Shown here in pieces: positions 18,214 through 28,073 of a DNA stretch of 64,000 nt. Numbering within the stretch: the stretch's first letter is position 1; every line of letters begins with the position of its first letter. The stretch is from assembly GCA_963763855.1 (NCBI GenBank), contig CAVXPU010000005.1, forward strand, positions 2,604,001 through 2,668,000, written 5' to 3'. A program made the translations under genes and the position numbers. The DNA is from JAIBCC01 sp963763855. GTDB lineage: Bacteria > Acidobacteriota > Blastocatellia > Pyrinomonadales > Pyrinomonadaceae. The notes under the pieces are model-generated. The model was given only the letters and a program-made list of their open reading frames with translations. It was not told the DNA's origin and did no database searches.

Positions 18214-19443
18214 ATGAAACCTTTTGAATCAATATCAGTTGTTAAATCAGCCCTTCTTCGACGGCGAATGATAATTATTGGAGTTTTTATTCATCTTTTA
18301 GTTTTATCGGCATTACCTAATCCTGTCGTAATTCCTACACCGACGGAACAAGCGGTTGACTATCATAACATCAGTAATATTGTTTGGGGAATTAACAAAA
18401 TCCTAACAATTTTGCTAGTGATGGGGTTCTTGATTTTCGGATTAGGAACACGGATTTCAAATAGAATTCCGAAGCGAAAATATCTGACTTTTGTTTTAAT
18501 TGCTTCGATCTTCTTCACTCTTAACTGGCTCATTCAATTACCTTTAGAGCGAATTCGCATTACCACGCGAAATCAACTGGAAAACACTCCTAGCTTGCCT
18601 GTTATGCAATGGATTTTTAATCAGTTTTTGGAATCGTTGCCGCTGATTATTTTTTCAATTTTAGCAACTCTATTTGTTTATTGGCTGATAAACAAAAGTC
18701 CAAACAAATGGTGGCTTTGGGTAACAGGTGTTTTTTCGTTTTTATTTCTTGTCTTTTTGGTTGTCGAGCCTTTTACAATCAGCCACAAACCACTTGGACA
18801 GACTCCCATAGAAGCCAAAATATCCGAACTTGGCGAACAAATCGGCATCCCGAAAGATTCAATCGTTTTAGAGAACTGTGAGCCGTTTGATAAATGCGAA
18901 ATAGCTCACGTTTCCGGTCTGGGACCAACCCGTTTAATTTTACTAAACAAAGGACTGCTCAGTAATTACCCCGAAAGTTGGGTAATTCAAACCTTCGCCC
19001 ACGAATCAAAGCACTTCGTCAAGGATGACAACCTAACGGGCTGGTTTGTTTTGACATTTATTTTGTTGGCAGGCTTTTGGCTCTTGGATCGTATTTGCAG
19101 AATAATAATTCAAAGATTTTCTAGCCAATTAGGGTTCATTTCCATTGCTCAACCTGCGGCTTTTCCCTGAATGATTTTCATTTTGAATATTATGTTTTTA
19201 ATCGCTCTGCCGCCGATAAATATGTTTAGACAGCACGTTGAATTTGAGGCTGACCGCTATGGCTTAGAATTAACCCGCGAAAACAAAGCATTGGCAGAAA
19301 TGGTTTCAAGCTGGACTACCGAATCAAAACTCCGAGTGCCAAATCCGAGCCTTTTCTATATGCTTTTTCGCAGTTCTCACCCATCGGACGCGACACGCAT
19401 CTCTTTTGCCAACGAATATCAGTTGAAGGACAAAAAGGAATAG
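18214..19443 (+). pseudogene. M48 (Ste24-like) membrane metalloprotease, interrupted by in-frame TGA
   Basis: The first part (18214-19170, 318 aa) has five or so membrane helices and the zinc motif HESKH in TFAHESKHFVKDD. It stops at TGA 19168-19170. The next codon is ATG and the same frame goes on for 90 aa, carrying a hydrophobic helix and FEADRYGLELT, the third zinc ligand region (ExxxD) of M48 peptidases. An intact enzyme of about 409 aa would therefore need the TGA to be sense. Either this is a nonsense mutation or error, or the TGA-ATG junction allows re-initiation and a two-piece protein. TGA is a normal stop elsewhere in the window. A ribosome site (AGG) precedes the first ATG. Confidence 0.75.
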
Positions 19444-19584
19444 TAGAACTTCCAATTTAACGAGGCTCTTTTGCACTTTCGGGCAGCATGTCGTTATAAA
19501 TCTCGCAACCTGTTACGAAAGTTTAATCCGCGAATCACGCGAATACGACACTACGATTTTTAAACGGATAAGAACCCCCCCAAG

Positions 19585-22500
19585 TTAATAATGTCCAATA
19601 AAATCTCTCTTTTTGTGTCTTTCAATATCTTCCTTGTAGTATTTTATCTGTTCTTCAATTATCAATTGATGCTCCAACAAGTCTGCGGAGTTGAATAATG
19701 GTAAAAGTGATTCATAGAAAGCGACTTTACCTTCATACATTGGAACTGCACTTCCTGACCAACTATCGCCACCACCACTTTCAAATCTTAACTGTTTAAA
19801 ATCTTCTATATTTCGATTATTTTGTAGGAGAATTTCTAAAAATTCTTTCGTATTTCCTTGTATTATATTCGCAATAATTTTGAAAATAAAACACATTAAA
19901 TAAGTATCTTGAGCATTTTTCTCAATGAAGTTTTTAATGAATGTCATTGATTTTACTTTGGCTTCCTCATCTTTTATGTTCCTAAAAAACAGTTCCCCGA
20001 AAGTTGAGCCAAATAATCGCCAATTATCTTTTTCCTTTTCTTGAATATATTTGAAGAGGTCGGTTAATTTTTCATCATAGTTTTCTTTTTTCCAAATGAA
20101 AGCGAAATTGATACTGCTATTGTGAAAGATATGAAATTTGTCTTCTTTCTCGCTTAAAACATCTATGTAGTCTTTAAGAAAACTTTCGTCAAGTTCAAAT
20201 ATCTTCTCTGAAATTTTTCCTTCGTAATCACAGTGATTATCAACGCCTGATTGGTAAAAAAATATTTCTTTTAGCAAGGGAACATCTATTGAGAAATTCT
20301 CTTCTAAATGTTTGAAGTCATCCGAGTGAGGGTTAAACAAATAGTGAAAATTAAACTCTCCTTCTCCTTTTTTTACTCGTTCAAATAACATTCTCACGAC
20401 ATTTAGATAAACTTCACCATCAACTTTTGAATATTTCCCTAAGTAGTCAAGATTTTGACTTATTTCTCGCAGATTTACAGTTTGGTAGAGCTTGTAAAGT
20501 TCTTTCAAGTAAAATTCATTAACGTCTTTTTCGTTCAAATCAATGAAGAAACAAAATAACCAATTTGATTTTCCAATAAACTCATTTTTCTGAATTAATT
20601 CATAAACAAATTTTGCGTCAGCCGTTTTCTCAAGAAATTTATAGACAATATATCTGCCATCGAAGCTAAGTTGATTTCCACTCTCAAGAAGGTGTTCAAT
20701 TACTCGAATGAAAAGCTCACTATTTTCATCAGCTAAATTTGTCAAAACTGTGCCGACTGCTAAATTAAATTGGTAAAAATCCCGTGTTTCATTTTGATAA
20801 TTAAGGATTTCTTTGCATAGTTCAAAAAATTCTTTGTAATCCTCGTATTTGTGAGACGCAAAATATTTTTTGAGTAGATTCTTCTTGTATTCTTCGTATT
20901 CACGCCACTCCATTTTAAGTTCGCGTCTTTCGTTGTTAAATAGAACTCTGGAAAGTCTAAATGCTTTATTTTGCAGCTTTGACCTTAAAGATTTGTCAAA
21001 GTTAATGCCGACTTTTCTTAAAAATTCAAAGTAATTATCTGCCGAAACACAATTTTGATAATCCTGTTTGTCTAGCAATTCGACAAATGGCAAGACAATT
21101 TCTGCATCGCTTTTAACTATTTCTTCGACAATGTAATCTTTCCCCCAAGTGCTTGAATAAACCTTTATGATTTCCAAAATATCGCTTCGATAAATTTCTT
21201 CTTCGTAAAGATCAAACAAAAATTTCCAAAGCGATTGACGCATTTCAAATAGCGATTCGTAAGGATGGAGATTAAACCGATGAATCGTTACCGTCATCGA
21301 GCTTTTTGAAGTGTGAGAATCAAAGTGCATTCCTAAATATTTTTTTGCAACGGTTACTGTTAATTTCTTAAAAAGATTTCCTTTTTCATTCTTTGCTCGC
21401 TCCAAAAGTTTTGACACGACATTCTTTTGAACCCAATAATCCCATCTATGTGAGTAGTGTTTGTAAGAAAAACTTTTTGTTAGAAGATAAATGACTTGAG
21501 AAATTATTTTTGGATTCTTTTCAAAATAATCGAAGATTATGTCTAACGAGATTGAAATTTCATCTCCATCAAATAACTGTAAAATTTCAAGATAACGGTC
21601 TTTTGATGACGGATTATCTACAATCGCAAAGCTCAATTCCGCTTCATCAACCTCAACCTTTTCGAGCAAATTTACTTTCGATTTTATGTAAGCTAAGGCT
21701 TCAGTTCTTTTGTGGTAATGAAAAACATCTAAAAAACCAAAAACTTTGTCTTCTTCTTCGTTCTTAATTATTTCCCATCGTTTATCAATGTGAGGTTGTA
21801 GATTCTCAATTATACTTTTACTGTCAAAAGCGTCCAATACAGGATTTAGTGATTCAACCATTCTGTATTTATGAGTTTCAAAAAAATCATTAAGCAAAGT
21901 TGAAAAATCAAGCAAACTTTCTCTGATGAATACCTTATAAAAAAGGTATGTTCCGAGAATTTGGTCGGAGATTTTAGCGACTTCATTTTCGTAAATATCC
22001 GCAATTTCTTTTTCGTGTAATTTTTCTAACTCAACCCAAAATTCATCAGCAGTAAATCCAAATGAGTTTGAAATCTTTTCAAAAAGTTCGGTTTGTGATT
22101 TATCTATAACGCGAAAGAACGACAAAATTCCTGCTATGCAGAGTAATTTCTTATTTTGTAGTTCGCTTAAATCTGGGTCATTTGCAATCGTTGAAAAGAA
22201 TTCATCATAGATATTTTCAACATTAGCGATACTATTTAGATTGTTAGCTTCGAGAGCAATTTTGCCCGCCATTACTGCGATTCGTGCATTGCCCTGAGAA
22301 ATATCACAGATTCGGTTTTGATACTCGGAATTTAGGATTCCGAAGCCTTCCGACAAAATCTTTCTGATTTCATCATCACTAAATCTATGTAATTCGATTT
22401 CGTCATAGGAATAGTTCTTTGAATCAAGCCTTACTTTATTAACAGCATAATCCCTAACCGTCAAAATTATTTTCACTCGACGGTTTTCTGTCTGTTCGTG

Positions 22501-23340
22501 GATAAGTCTCAAAATATGCTGTAATTGCGAAAGCCGATTGGCATCATCTACTAAAATCAAATAGTTTCCATCAACACTAAAGTAGGCTTTTAAGTCTTGG
22601 TATAAATCAAGAGATTTATTGCTAATGCAGAAAATTTTGTATTGAGAATTTTCTCCCGCATAGTCAAACATTGCCTTTAGAGAAGTTTTGGTTTTTCCGA
22701 CTCCAGCTTTTCCTTGAATAATAATCAAATCGCTTGTTCCTAATGATTGACTAATTGCCTCCAGTTCTTTTTCTCGAAAAAAGAATTGATTATCCAACGG
22801 CGTAGCAAACTGATTCTTTTGATATTCCTCAATAAAAACGGAAGGTGGCAGAATTTGAAATGTTTCACATTCTACGCCTAAAAAATCTTTAGCTAATTGC
22901 GGATATTTTTGATAAAGGTCAAACGAGAGCGTTCCGATTTCGACAAATTCCAAGTTACAGTCTTTTTCCTGACATTTTTTTATGAATTCTAGTTTTTCTT
23001 CGTGAGATAGCTCACCATTACAAGCGAGAACAATCTTTTCTACGTCAGAGAGAGGAACATTTGTCTTTTCTTCATCAAAACATTTTTCTAAATCTTTAGA
23101 AAATTTATTACCTAGACCAGTCTCTTGAGTTGTATATTCAACAAAAAGAAATCGCCCATTTTCTAGCTTAAACAAACTATCGGGAGTTCCTATTCTCGTT
23201 TTATCTTTTCCAAAAGTAGAACCGACAGGGATGATTTCTGCGTAAGGATATTTCTTAGCCAAATAAGAATCTCCAAGTTTCTGAAATTCACCTTGTCCTT
23301 TAGATAAAAGTTCATTTTGTATCTGATTGAGTTTTGACAT
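19585..23340 (-). CDS. Nuclease-STAND NTPase, probable anti-phage defence protein
   Basis: The 1251-aa protein has three parts. Residues 1-160 resemble a PD-(D/E)xK-type nuclease with GTPDSLF (D54) and FVEYTTQ (E68, with T in place of the usual Lys). Residues 185-480 are a P-loop STAND-type NTPase: Walker A GKAGVGKT (210-217), Walker B LILVDDAN (261-268) and an arginine-bearing IILTVRDYA (291-299), closest in style to the nSTAND3 group. The remaining 750 residues are a long, largely helical repeat region, presumably the sensor. The architecture matches Avs-like systems in which phage protein binding triggers a nuclease effector. No partner genes flank it, and it is visibly more A+T-rich than its neighbours, consistent with transfer. 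Confidence 0.72.
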   Translation of the reverse strand: MSKLNQIQNELLSKGQGEFQKLGDSYLAKKYPYAEIIPVGSTFGKDKTRIGTPDSLFKLENGRFLFVEYTTQETGLGNKFSKDLEKCFDEEKTNVPLSDVEKIVLACNGELSHEEKLEFIKKCQEKDCNLEFVEIGTLSFDLYQKYPQLAKDFLGVECETFQILPPSVFIEEYQKNQFATPLDNQFFFREKELEAISQSLGTSDLIIIQGKAGVGKTKTSLKAMFDYAGENSQYKIFCISNKSLDLYQDLKAYFSVDGNYLILVDDANRLSQLQHILRLIHEQTENRRVKIILTVRDYAVNKVRLDSKNYSYDEIELHRFSDDEIRKILSEGFGILNSEYQNRICDISQGNARIAVMAGKIALEANNLNSIANVENIYDEFFSTIANDPDLSELQNKKLLCIAGILSFFRVIDKSQTELFEKISNSFGFTADEFWVELEKLHEKEIADIYENEVAKISDQILGTYLFYKVFIRESLLDFSTLLNDFFETHKYRMVESLNPVLDAFDSKSIIENLQPHIDKRWEIIKNEEEDKVFGFLDVFHYHKRTEALAYIKSKVNLLEKVEVDEAELSFAIVDNPSSKDRYLEILQLFDGDEISISLDIIFDYFEKNPKIISQVIYLLTKSFSYKHYSHRWDYWVQKNVVSKLLERAKNEKGNLFKKLTVTVAKKYLGMHFDSHTSKSSMTVTIHRFNLHPYESLFEMRQSLWKFLFDLYEEEIYRSDILEIIKVYSSTWGKDYIVEEIVKSDAEIVLPFVELLDKQDYQNCVSADNYFEFLRKVGINFDKSLRSKLQNKAFRLSRVLFNNERRELKMEWREYEEYKKNLLKKYFASHKYEDYKEFFELCKEILNYQNETRDFYQFNLAVGTVLTNLADENSELFIRVIEHLLESGNQLSFDGRYIVYKFLEKTADAKFVYELIQKNEFIGKSNWLFCFFIDLNEKDVNEFYLKELYKLYQTVNLREISQNLDYLGKYSKVDGEVYLNVVRMLFERVKKGEGEFNFHYLFNPHSDDFKHLEENFSIDVPLLKEIFFYQSGVDNHCDYEGKISEKIFELDESFLKDYIDVLSEKEDKFHIFHNSSINFAFIWKKENYDEKLTDLFKYIQEKEKDNWRLFGSTFGELFFRNIKDEEAKVKSMTFIKNFIEKNAQDTYLMCFIFKIIANIIQGNTKEFLEILLQNNRNIEDFKQLRFESGGGDSWSGSAVPMYEGKVAFYESLLPLFNSADLLEHQLIIEEQIKYYKEDIERHKKRDFIGHY

Positions 23341-23486
23341 AATTAAAAGTCCTCATTTTTTCATATTGCTCAATCGGTTCGTTAGCCTTGCTCAAATCAA
23401 TGATGCTCTTTCGCCCCTTCAGGCAAATTACCGTGATGACTTTCCCCGCCCGTTGCCACAAATTCTTTTACCTCTTACCTTTTGCC

Positions 23487-25190
23487 TCAAAAACCCGCCG
23501 CTTGCCCGTCTTTCCTTGACTCCGAAGCACCGTAATAAACCTTATTCTCCGCATCATACCGAATCCCCTGATAACCGCCGTAGCCCGTCAAGTCAAACTG
23601 AATGGTGTGTCCCATTTTCATCAGTTCGCGGATTGATTCGTGTGGGAAACCTGATTCGAGTTGGATAATTCCGCCGTCGGTCATACGCTCGCCGGTCGGT
23701 TCGGATGAGCCTGTGTGGGCGATGCGTGGAGCGTCTCCTGCTTCTTGGATGTTCATTCCGAAATCAACAATATTCATTACGATTTGGACGTGTCCGAGCG
23801 GTTGAAATTCGCCACCCATCACGCCGAAAGACATAAAAGGTTTGCCGTCTTTGGTGATAAACGCGGGGATAATTGTGTGAAACGGGCGTTTGTGCGGAGC
23901 GTAAGAGTTGTTGCGACCTTCCGTCAGATCAAACATTTCACCGCGATCTTGGAACATAAAACCCAAATCGTCCGCGACCATTCCCGAACCCATTCCGCGA
24001 TAATTGCTCTGAATCAGCGAAACCATATTTCCTTCTTTATCAGCAACCGTCATATAAATCGTGTCGCCGTCTTTCAAGGCAGGATTTCCCGCATCATAAG
24101 TTTTCGCGGCTCGCATCGGATTAATCAGTTTTCGACGTTCATTCGCATATTCCTTTGAAATCAATTCTTTAACCGGAATTTTGACGAAATCGGGATCAGC
24201 GTAAAACTTGGCACGATCTTCAAAAGCGAGTTTTTTCGCTTCGACAAAAAGGTGAATATGTTCTGGGCTGCCAAACGGAATTTTCTTGAAATCGTAGGCT
24301 TCTAAAACGTTGAGCATCTGTAAAGCCGCGATGCCCTGACCATTCGGCGGAAGCTCCCAAACATCGTAGCCGCGATAGTTGGTCGAAACAGGTTCGATCC
24401 AATCGGATTTGTGGTCGGCTAAATCTTTTTCGGACAAAAATCCGCCCATTCGTTTGAAAAATGCGTCAATCTTTTTGGCGACTTCGCCTTTGTAAAAACC
24501 GTCGCGTCCTTTGTTTGCAATAGTTTCAAGCGTATTCGCAAGTCGCGGATTTCTGAAGATTTCGCCTTTTCGCGGGGCTTTTCCGTTGATGGTGTAAGTT
24601 TCTTTGAAATTCGGATATTTCTTTTCGTCGGCAAAATTATCAACGCCGCGTTCCCATAAATACGCGATCAATTCGCTAACGGGAAAACCTTCGCGGGCGT
24701 AGCGAATAGCGGGGGCTAGATTCTCTTTCATCGGCAGCTTGCCAAATTTTTTGTGCATCTCAAACCAACCGTCAACCGCTCCGGGAACTGAAACGGGCAA
24801 CACACCGTAAGGCGGAATTTGTTTGATATTGTTCTTTTTGAAATAATCCAGCGTCAGCGAATAAGGCGAACGCCCGGAAGCATTTAAGCCATAAAGTTTC
24901 TGTGTTTTCGCATCCCAGATTATCGCAAAAAGGTCGCCGCCGATGCCGCTTCCCGTCGGTTCAACCAATCCGAGCGTTGCATTCGCAGCAATCGCCGCAT
25001 CAATTGCGTTTCCGCCCTGTTTCAAAATATCGAGTGCGACCTGAGTGGCAAGCGGTTGACTCGTTGCCGCCATTCCGTTTCGGGCAATCACTTCCGAACG
25101 AGTAGCAAAAGATTTTCCCGTAATTCGTTGGGACATAATATTTTGGAAAGAAAATAGGAATAGGAGAAAGAGACAGATAATTTTTTTCAT
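23487..25190 (-). CDS. ggt: Gamma-glutamyltranspeptidase family enzyme
   Basis: The 567-aa product has a signal peptide (1-20) and the GGT fold landmarks: GMAATSQPLATQVALDILKQ, GGNAIDAAIAANATLGLVEP, SGIGGDLFAI and GLNASGRSP in the large subunit; the autocleavage region at DTIYMTVADKEGNMVSLIQS near residue 380, where the usual TTH is TIY; GMGSGMV downstream; and ATGA-type end-to-end spacing with neighbours. The enzyme self-cleaves to a heterodimer and transfers or hydrolyses gamma-glutamyl groups of glutathione in the periplasm. Because of the TIY variant this is a GGT-like subfamily whose substrate may differ. It lies 3 bp after the heme-protein gene, likely in one operon with it and the SDR. 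Confidence 0.87.
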   Translation of the reverse strand: MKKIICLFLLFLFSFQNIMSQRITGKSFATRSEVIARNGMAATSQPLATQVALDILKQGGNAIDAAIAANATLGLVEPTGSGIGGDLFAIIWDAKTQKLYGLNASGRSPYSLTLDYFKKNNIKQIPPYGVLPVSVPGAVDGWFEMHKKFGKLPMKENLAPAIRYAREGFPVSELIAYLWERGVDNFADEKKYPNFKETYTINGKAPRKGEIFRNPRLANTLETIANKGRDGFYKGEVAKKIDAFFKRMGGFLSEKDLADHKSDWIEPVSTNYRGYDVWELPPNGQGIAALQMLNVLEAYDFKKIPFGSPEHIHLFVEAKKLAFEDRAKFYADPDFVKIPVKELISKEYANERRKLINPMRAAKTYDAGNPALKDGDTIYMTVADKEGNMVSLIQSNYRGMGSGMVADDLGFMFQDRGEMFDLTEGRNNSYAPHKRPFHTIIPAFITKDGKPFMSFGVMGGEFQPLGHVQIVMNIVDFGMNIQEAGDAPRIAHTGSSEPTGERMTDGGIIQLESGFPHESIRELMKMGHTIQFDLTGYGGYQGIRYDAENKVYYGASESRKDGQAAGF

Positions 25191-25193
25191 AAA

Positions 25194-25913
25194 TTATTTC
25201 TTCATTTTTTGGAAAGCATAAACTAAAACACCGTTGACATCACCGACTCTTCGCTTCCTGAATTGATATTTTCCTTTATCAAGTTTTTTAACTACCGCAT
25301 AGTCCGTATGACATCTAACACAAGATTCATTTACAGCTCTAACTGGTTTGGCAAAATACCACCATCCGCCAGCTTCAAATTCAAAGTTTTTTTCTTCGGT
25401 TGTCTCAGATTCTTGAAATACTGAAAATGCTTCTTTCACTTTTTTTAGAATACTAACCGACTTTGACAAATCTTCTCTTTTCTTGATGTTTTTGGTAATA
25501 ATTATTGGCTGCTTCAATCGGTAATCAATCAGGAACTTATCTTGCTCAACACCTTTCTTGATCTCTTTTTCCGTCCTTTTGCCATAAAGATAAAGACCCA
25601 CTTTCCAACCGTTTTGCTCGAAATCTTCAACGATTGTTTTCTCTAATCCATTTTTCGGATAGAAACTTTCAACGTGTCTGCTGTAAGGCGGAGTCGGAGA
25701 AATTCTTGCCGAACCAAATCCCGGCTCAGTCAAAAATTTGTTCAGGATTAGCGAATGAAACTTCTCAACTTCTTTCAAATCAGGTTTTGGAATACCTGAT
25801 TCTACTTCGCTATTTTTACTAATTACAATTTGAGATTTTTGGGACAAAACTACGGCAAAAACTCCAAGCAACCAGCCAATACAAACAATAGTTTTCAACT
25901 TTTGATTTTTCAT
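25194..25913 (-). CDS. Periplasmic c-type heme protein, DUF3365-like
   Basis: The 239-aa protein begins with a hydrophobic signal/anchor (IVCIGWLLGVFAVVLS) and contains one heme C attachment motif CVRCH about 35 residues from a C-terminal basic tail, in the setting AVNESCVRCHTDYA. The preceding segment with GWWYFAKPVRA fits the DUF3365/Tll0287-like sensor-type heme domain. It probably binds one c-heme in the periplasm and may sense or carry redox signals. Its start overlaps the SDR stop by four bases (ATGA), and ggt follows three bases after its stop. Confidence 0.72.
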   Translation of the reverse strand: MKNQKLKTIVCIGWLLGVFAVVLSQKSQIVISKNSEVESGIPKPDLKEVEKFHSLILNKFLTEPGFGSARISPTPPYSRHVESFYPKNGLEKTIVEDFEQNGWKVGLYLYGKRTEKEIKKGVEQDKFLIDYRLKQPIIITKNIKKREDLSKSVSILKKVKEAFSVFQESETTEEKNFEFEAGGWWYFAKPVRAVNESCVRCHTDYAVVKKLDKGKYQFRKRRVGDVNGVLVYAFQKMKK

Positions 25914-26719
25914 CTTAGTATCGCTGCTCTGATAATCGCTTGAAACAAGCTATCCGGCAAAAACCTTCTTAAAAACAGCATTCCTTTGGTATTGATCGGA
26001 TAACGCATTTTCCAAGTTCCATCGGTTATCGCACGATAAATTGTCTCCGCTACCACTTCTCCGCCGGGAGCGTTTTCGCCTGCTTTTTGCATATTCGGCA
26101 TCGCTTTTTCGATGAAAGAATCGTAAGCAGTTAAGCCTTCTTTTTTGGTTAAATCCATCGAACGATCATAAAAATCTGTTTTGATTGGACCCGGCTCGAT
26201 AATCTTAACTTTTATGTTAAAAGCCTTTAGCTCGTATTGGAGGCTTTCGGAAAAGCCTTCGACCGCCCATTTTGTGGCGTGATAAAGACTGTAAAGCGGA
26301 AAGGTAATTCGTCCGCCAACCGAAGCAACATTAATAATTACACCGCGTTTTTGTTCGCGAAAATACGGCAAAATCTCGCGGCAAACGTTCATCAATCCAA
26401 AAACGTTTGTCTGAAATTGCTTCTCGATCTGCTCGCTGGCGGAAGCTTCAAATGCTCCAACAAGTCCATAACCGGCATTATTGACGACCGCGTCAATCCG
26501 TCCGAATTTATCAAGTGTTGCCTTAATTGCACTTTTGATCGATTCAACGTCCGTTACATCGAGCCGAATGCACTCTACATCAACAATTTTTTGCAAATCA
26601 ACCGCTTTTTCCGGAGTTCGCATCGTTGCGGCAACTTTCCAGCCTTTCGTCTGAAAAAGCTTCACCGTTTCCTTGCCGATTCCGCTCGAAGAACCTGTGA
26701 TCATGATTACTTTGTCCAT
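25910..26719 (-). CDS. Short-chain dehydrogenase/reductase
   Basis: The 269-aa protein is a classical SDR: nucleotide-binding TGSSSGIG (8-15), RLDVTD, NNAGYG (about 79-84), the catalytic serine in INVASVGG, and YHATK (tyrosine and lysine, about 151-155), followed by EPGPIKTDFYDRS. It resembles the group that includes oxidoreductases acting on lipid or steroid-like carbonyls; the substrate is not readable. It overlaps the heme-protein gene by 4 bp and is divergent from the SbcD-like gene. Confidence 0.92.
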   Translation of the reverse strand: MDKVIMITGSSSGIGKETVKLFQTKGWKVAATMRTPEKAVDLQKIVDVECIRLDVTDVESIKSAIKATLDKFGRIDAVVNNAGYGLVGAFEASASEQIEKQFQTNVFGLMNVCREILPYFREQKRGVIINVASVGGRITFPLYSLYHATKWAVEGFSESLQYELKAFNIKVKIIEPGPIKTDFYDRSMDLTKKEGLTAYDSFIEKAMPNMQKAGENAPGGEVVAETIYRAITDGTWKMRYPINTKGMLFLRRFLPDSLFQAIIRAAILR

Positions 26720-26760
26720 AATTTTTTAATTGTAAATGGTAATTGATATTTGGTAAATGA

Positions 26761-26766
26761 TAGAAT
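26761..26766 (+). promoter_or_regulatory. -10-like TAGAAT directly before the phosphoesterase gene
   Basis: TAGAAT ends 6 nt before the ATG at 26773. No ribosome site lies in between, so the message is probably leaderless. The -35 is unclear. Confidence 0.35.
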
Positions 26767-26772
26767 GTTGTT

Positions 26773-28050
26773 ATGAAATTCCTGCATATTTCCGACATCC
26801 ATTTGGGTTGTACGCGGTATCAGTTGCCTGAAAGTCCGAAAGATTTTTTCTATGCCTGGCACGACGTTTTGACGAAATACGCGGTTGGAGAAAAGGTTGA
26901 CTTTGTGGTGATAGGCGGCGATTTCTTTCACAAACGAAATGCTGATCCGCAGGCGATGAATCATGCAGTTGCCGGACTTAAACTATTGAAAGATAATGGG
27001 ATACCGGCAATTGCGATAGAAGGAAATCATGATCAGCATACGATTGAGAGTTCGCATACCTGGCTGCGTTCGCTATCCAGCTGGGATTTGCTGACGCTGC
27101 TCGAACCGCAATCTGACAATGCCGGAAATATAATCTACAAAGCTTGGGACACGGATAATTTTGAAGGTTCTTTTATCGATATCGGCAAGGCACGAATATT
27201 CGGCTCGCATTGGTATGGAGCGTCTGCAAACGTTGCGATTCCGGCTGTAACCAGAGCAATTTTGCAAAATCAACGCGAAGGTGCGTTTCACATTTTACTG
27301 CTTCATACGGATGTGGAAGGGCATCAAACTCATCCAATACCGGCGTTGACCTTAGCAAATCTGAAAGAGCTAAAATCAGCAACCCAATATGTTGCCCTCG
27401 GGCATACACATAAATCATACGAAATTGATAATTGGGCGTTTAACCCCGGTTCGCTTGAAGTGACTAATATCGATGAATATAAGGAAATTCGCGGAGCTTT
27501 TTTAGTAGAAGTTTCGGACGATTTTGAGGTTACCGCAACTCATATGAAAGATTATCGGCAACGTCCTTTTCAACGAATTCCTTATGATGTTTCGGGCAAA
27601 GCTGATGCTGAAATAATTACGGCTGGCGTTTTGGAAAAGGTTGAATCGGAAGTTCATTCCTTCCCTGATAAATCTCCTAAACCTATTATTGAGATAATCT
27701 TACGCGGACATTTGGGTTTCCCAAATTCCTTGCTGGAGCTAACAAAGATTAGAGAAGAAGTTCAGCAAATGACCAATGCTCTGCACGTTAGAATCAAAAA
27801 TCATACTGCTCCTGTGGAATATGCAGTTGCGGCGGATTTGGAGGAAGACGTGAGCCGGGAAAAATTGGAACGCCGTGTAATCGAAGATTTGATAGTCCGT
27901 GACAATCGTTATAAAATTCGCTCTGTTGAAATGGCGGATGCTGTTATCGGAGCTAAAAGAATGGCTCTGAGCGAAGAATCGCCTGATCGAATTGCTGATT
28001 TCATCGGACTTAAATTGACTGAGAATCGTGATTCAGTAATCGAAAATTAG
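26773..28050 (+). CDS. SbcD/Mre11-type metallophosphoesterase
   Basis: The 425-aa protein has all the phosphoesterase motifs of DNA repair exonucleases: DIHLG (8-12), GGDFFH (about 48-53), GNHDQH (about 83-88), LLHTDVEGH and GHTHKS. Two metal ions at these sites cut DNA ends in SbcD/Mre11. The length fits SbcD, and the C-terminal 150 residues match the capping/accessory region. No SbcC-type ATPase gene follows; a Lon-N-like gene does, 23 bp on. SbcC may be elsewhere or this may be a stand-alone family member. Confidence 0.86.
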   Translation: MKFLHISDIHLGCTRYQLPESPKDFFYAWHDVLTKYAVGEKVDFVVIGGDFFHKRNADPQAMNHAVAGLKLLKDNGIPAIAIEGNHDQHTIESSHTWLRSLSSWDLLTLLEPQSDNAGNIIYKAWDTDNFEGSFIDIGKARIFGSHWYGASANVAIPAVTRAILQNQREGAFHILLLHTDVEGHQTHPIPALTLANLKELKSATQYVALGHTHKSYEIDNWAFNPGSLEVTNIDEYKEIRGAFLVEVSDDFEVTATHMKDYRQRPFQRIPYDVSGKADAEIITAGVLEKVESEVHSFPDKSPKPIIEIILRGHLGFPNSLLELTKIREEVQQMTNALHVRIKNHTAPVEYAVAADLEEDVSREKLERRVIEDLIVRDNRYKIRSVEMADAVIGAKRMALSEESPDRIADFIGLKLTENRDSVIEN

Positions 28051-28073
28051 AAAGAAAAACCTCCACAAAATCT

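Noticed and set aside
19165..19173. TGA in the M48 gene as selenocysteine
   Set aside because: No hairpin typical of a bacterial SECIS is apparent and the position is not catalytic; a nonsense change or error is simpler.
23327..23668. Plus-strand frame of 113 aa between the STAND and ggt genes
   Set aside because: It overlaps the real ggt 3' end, has no family resemblance and no ribosome site.
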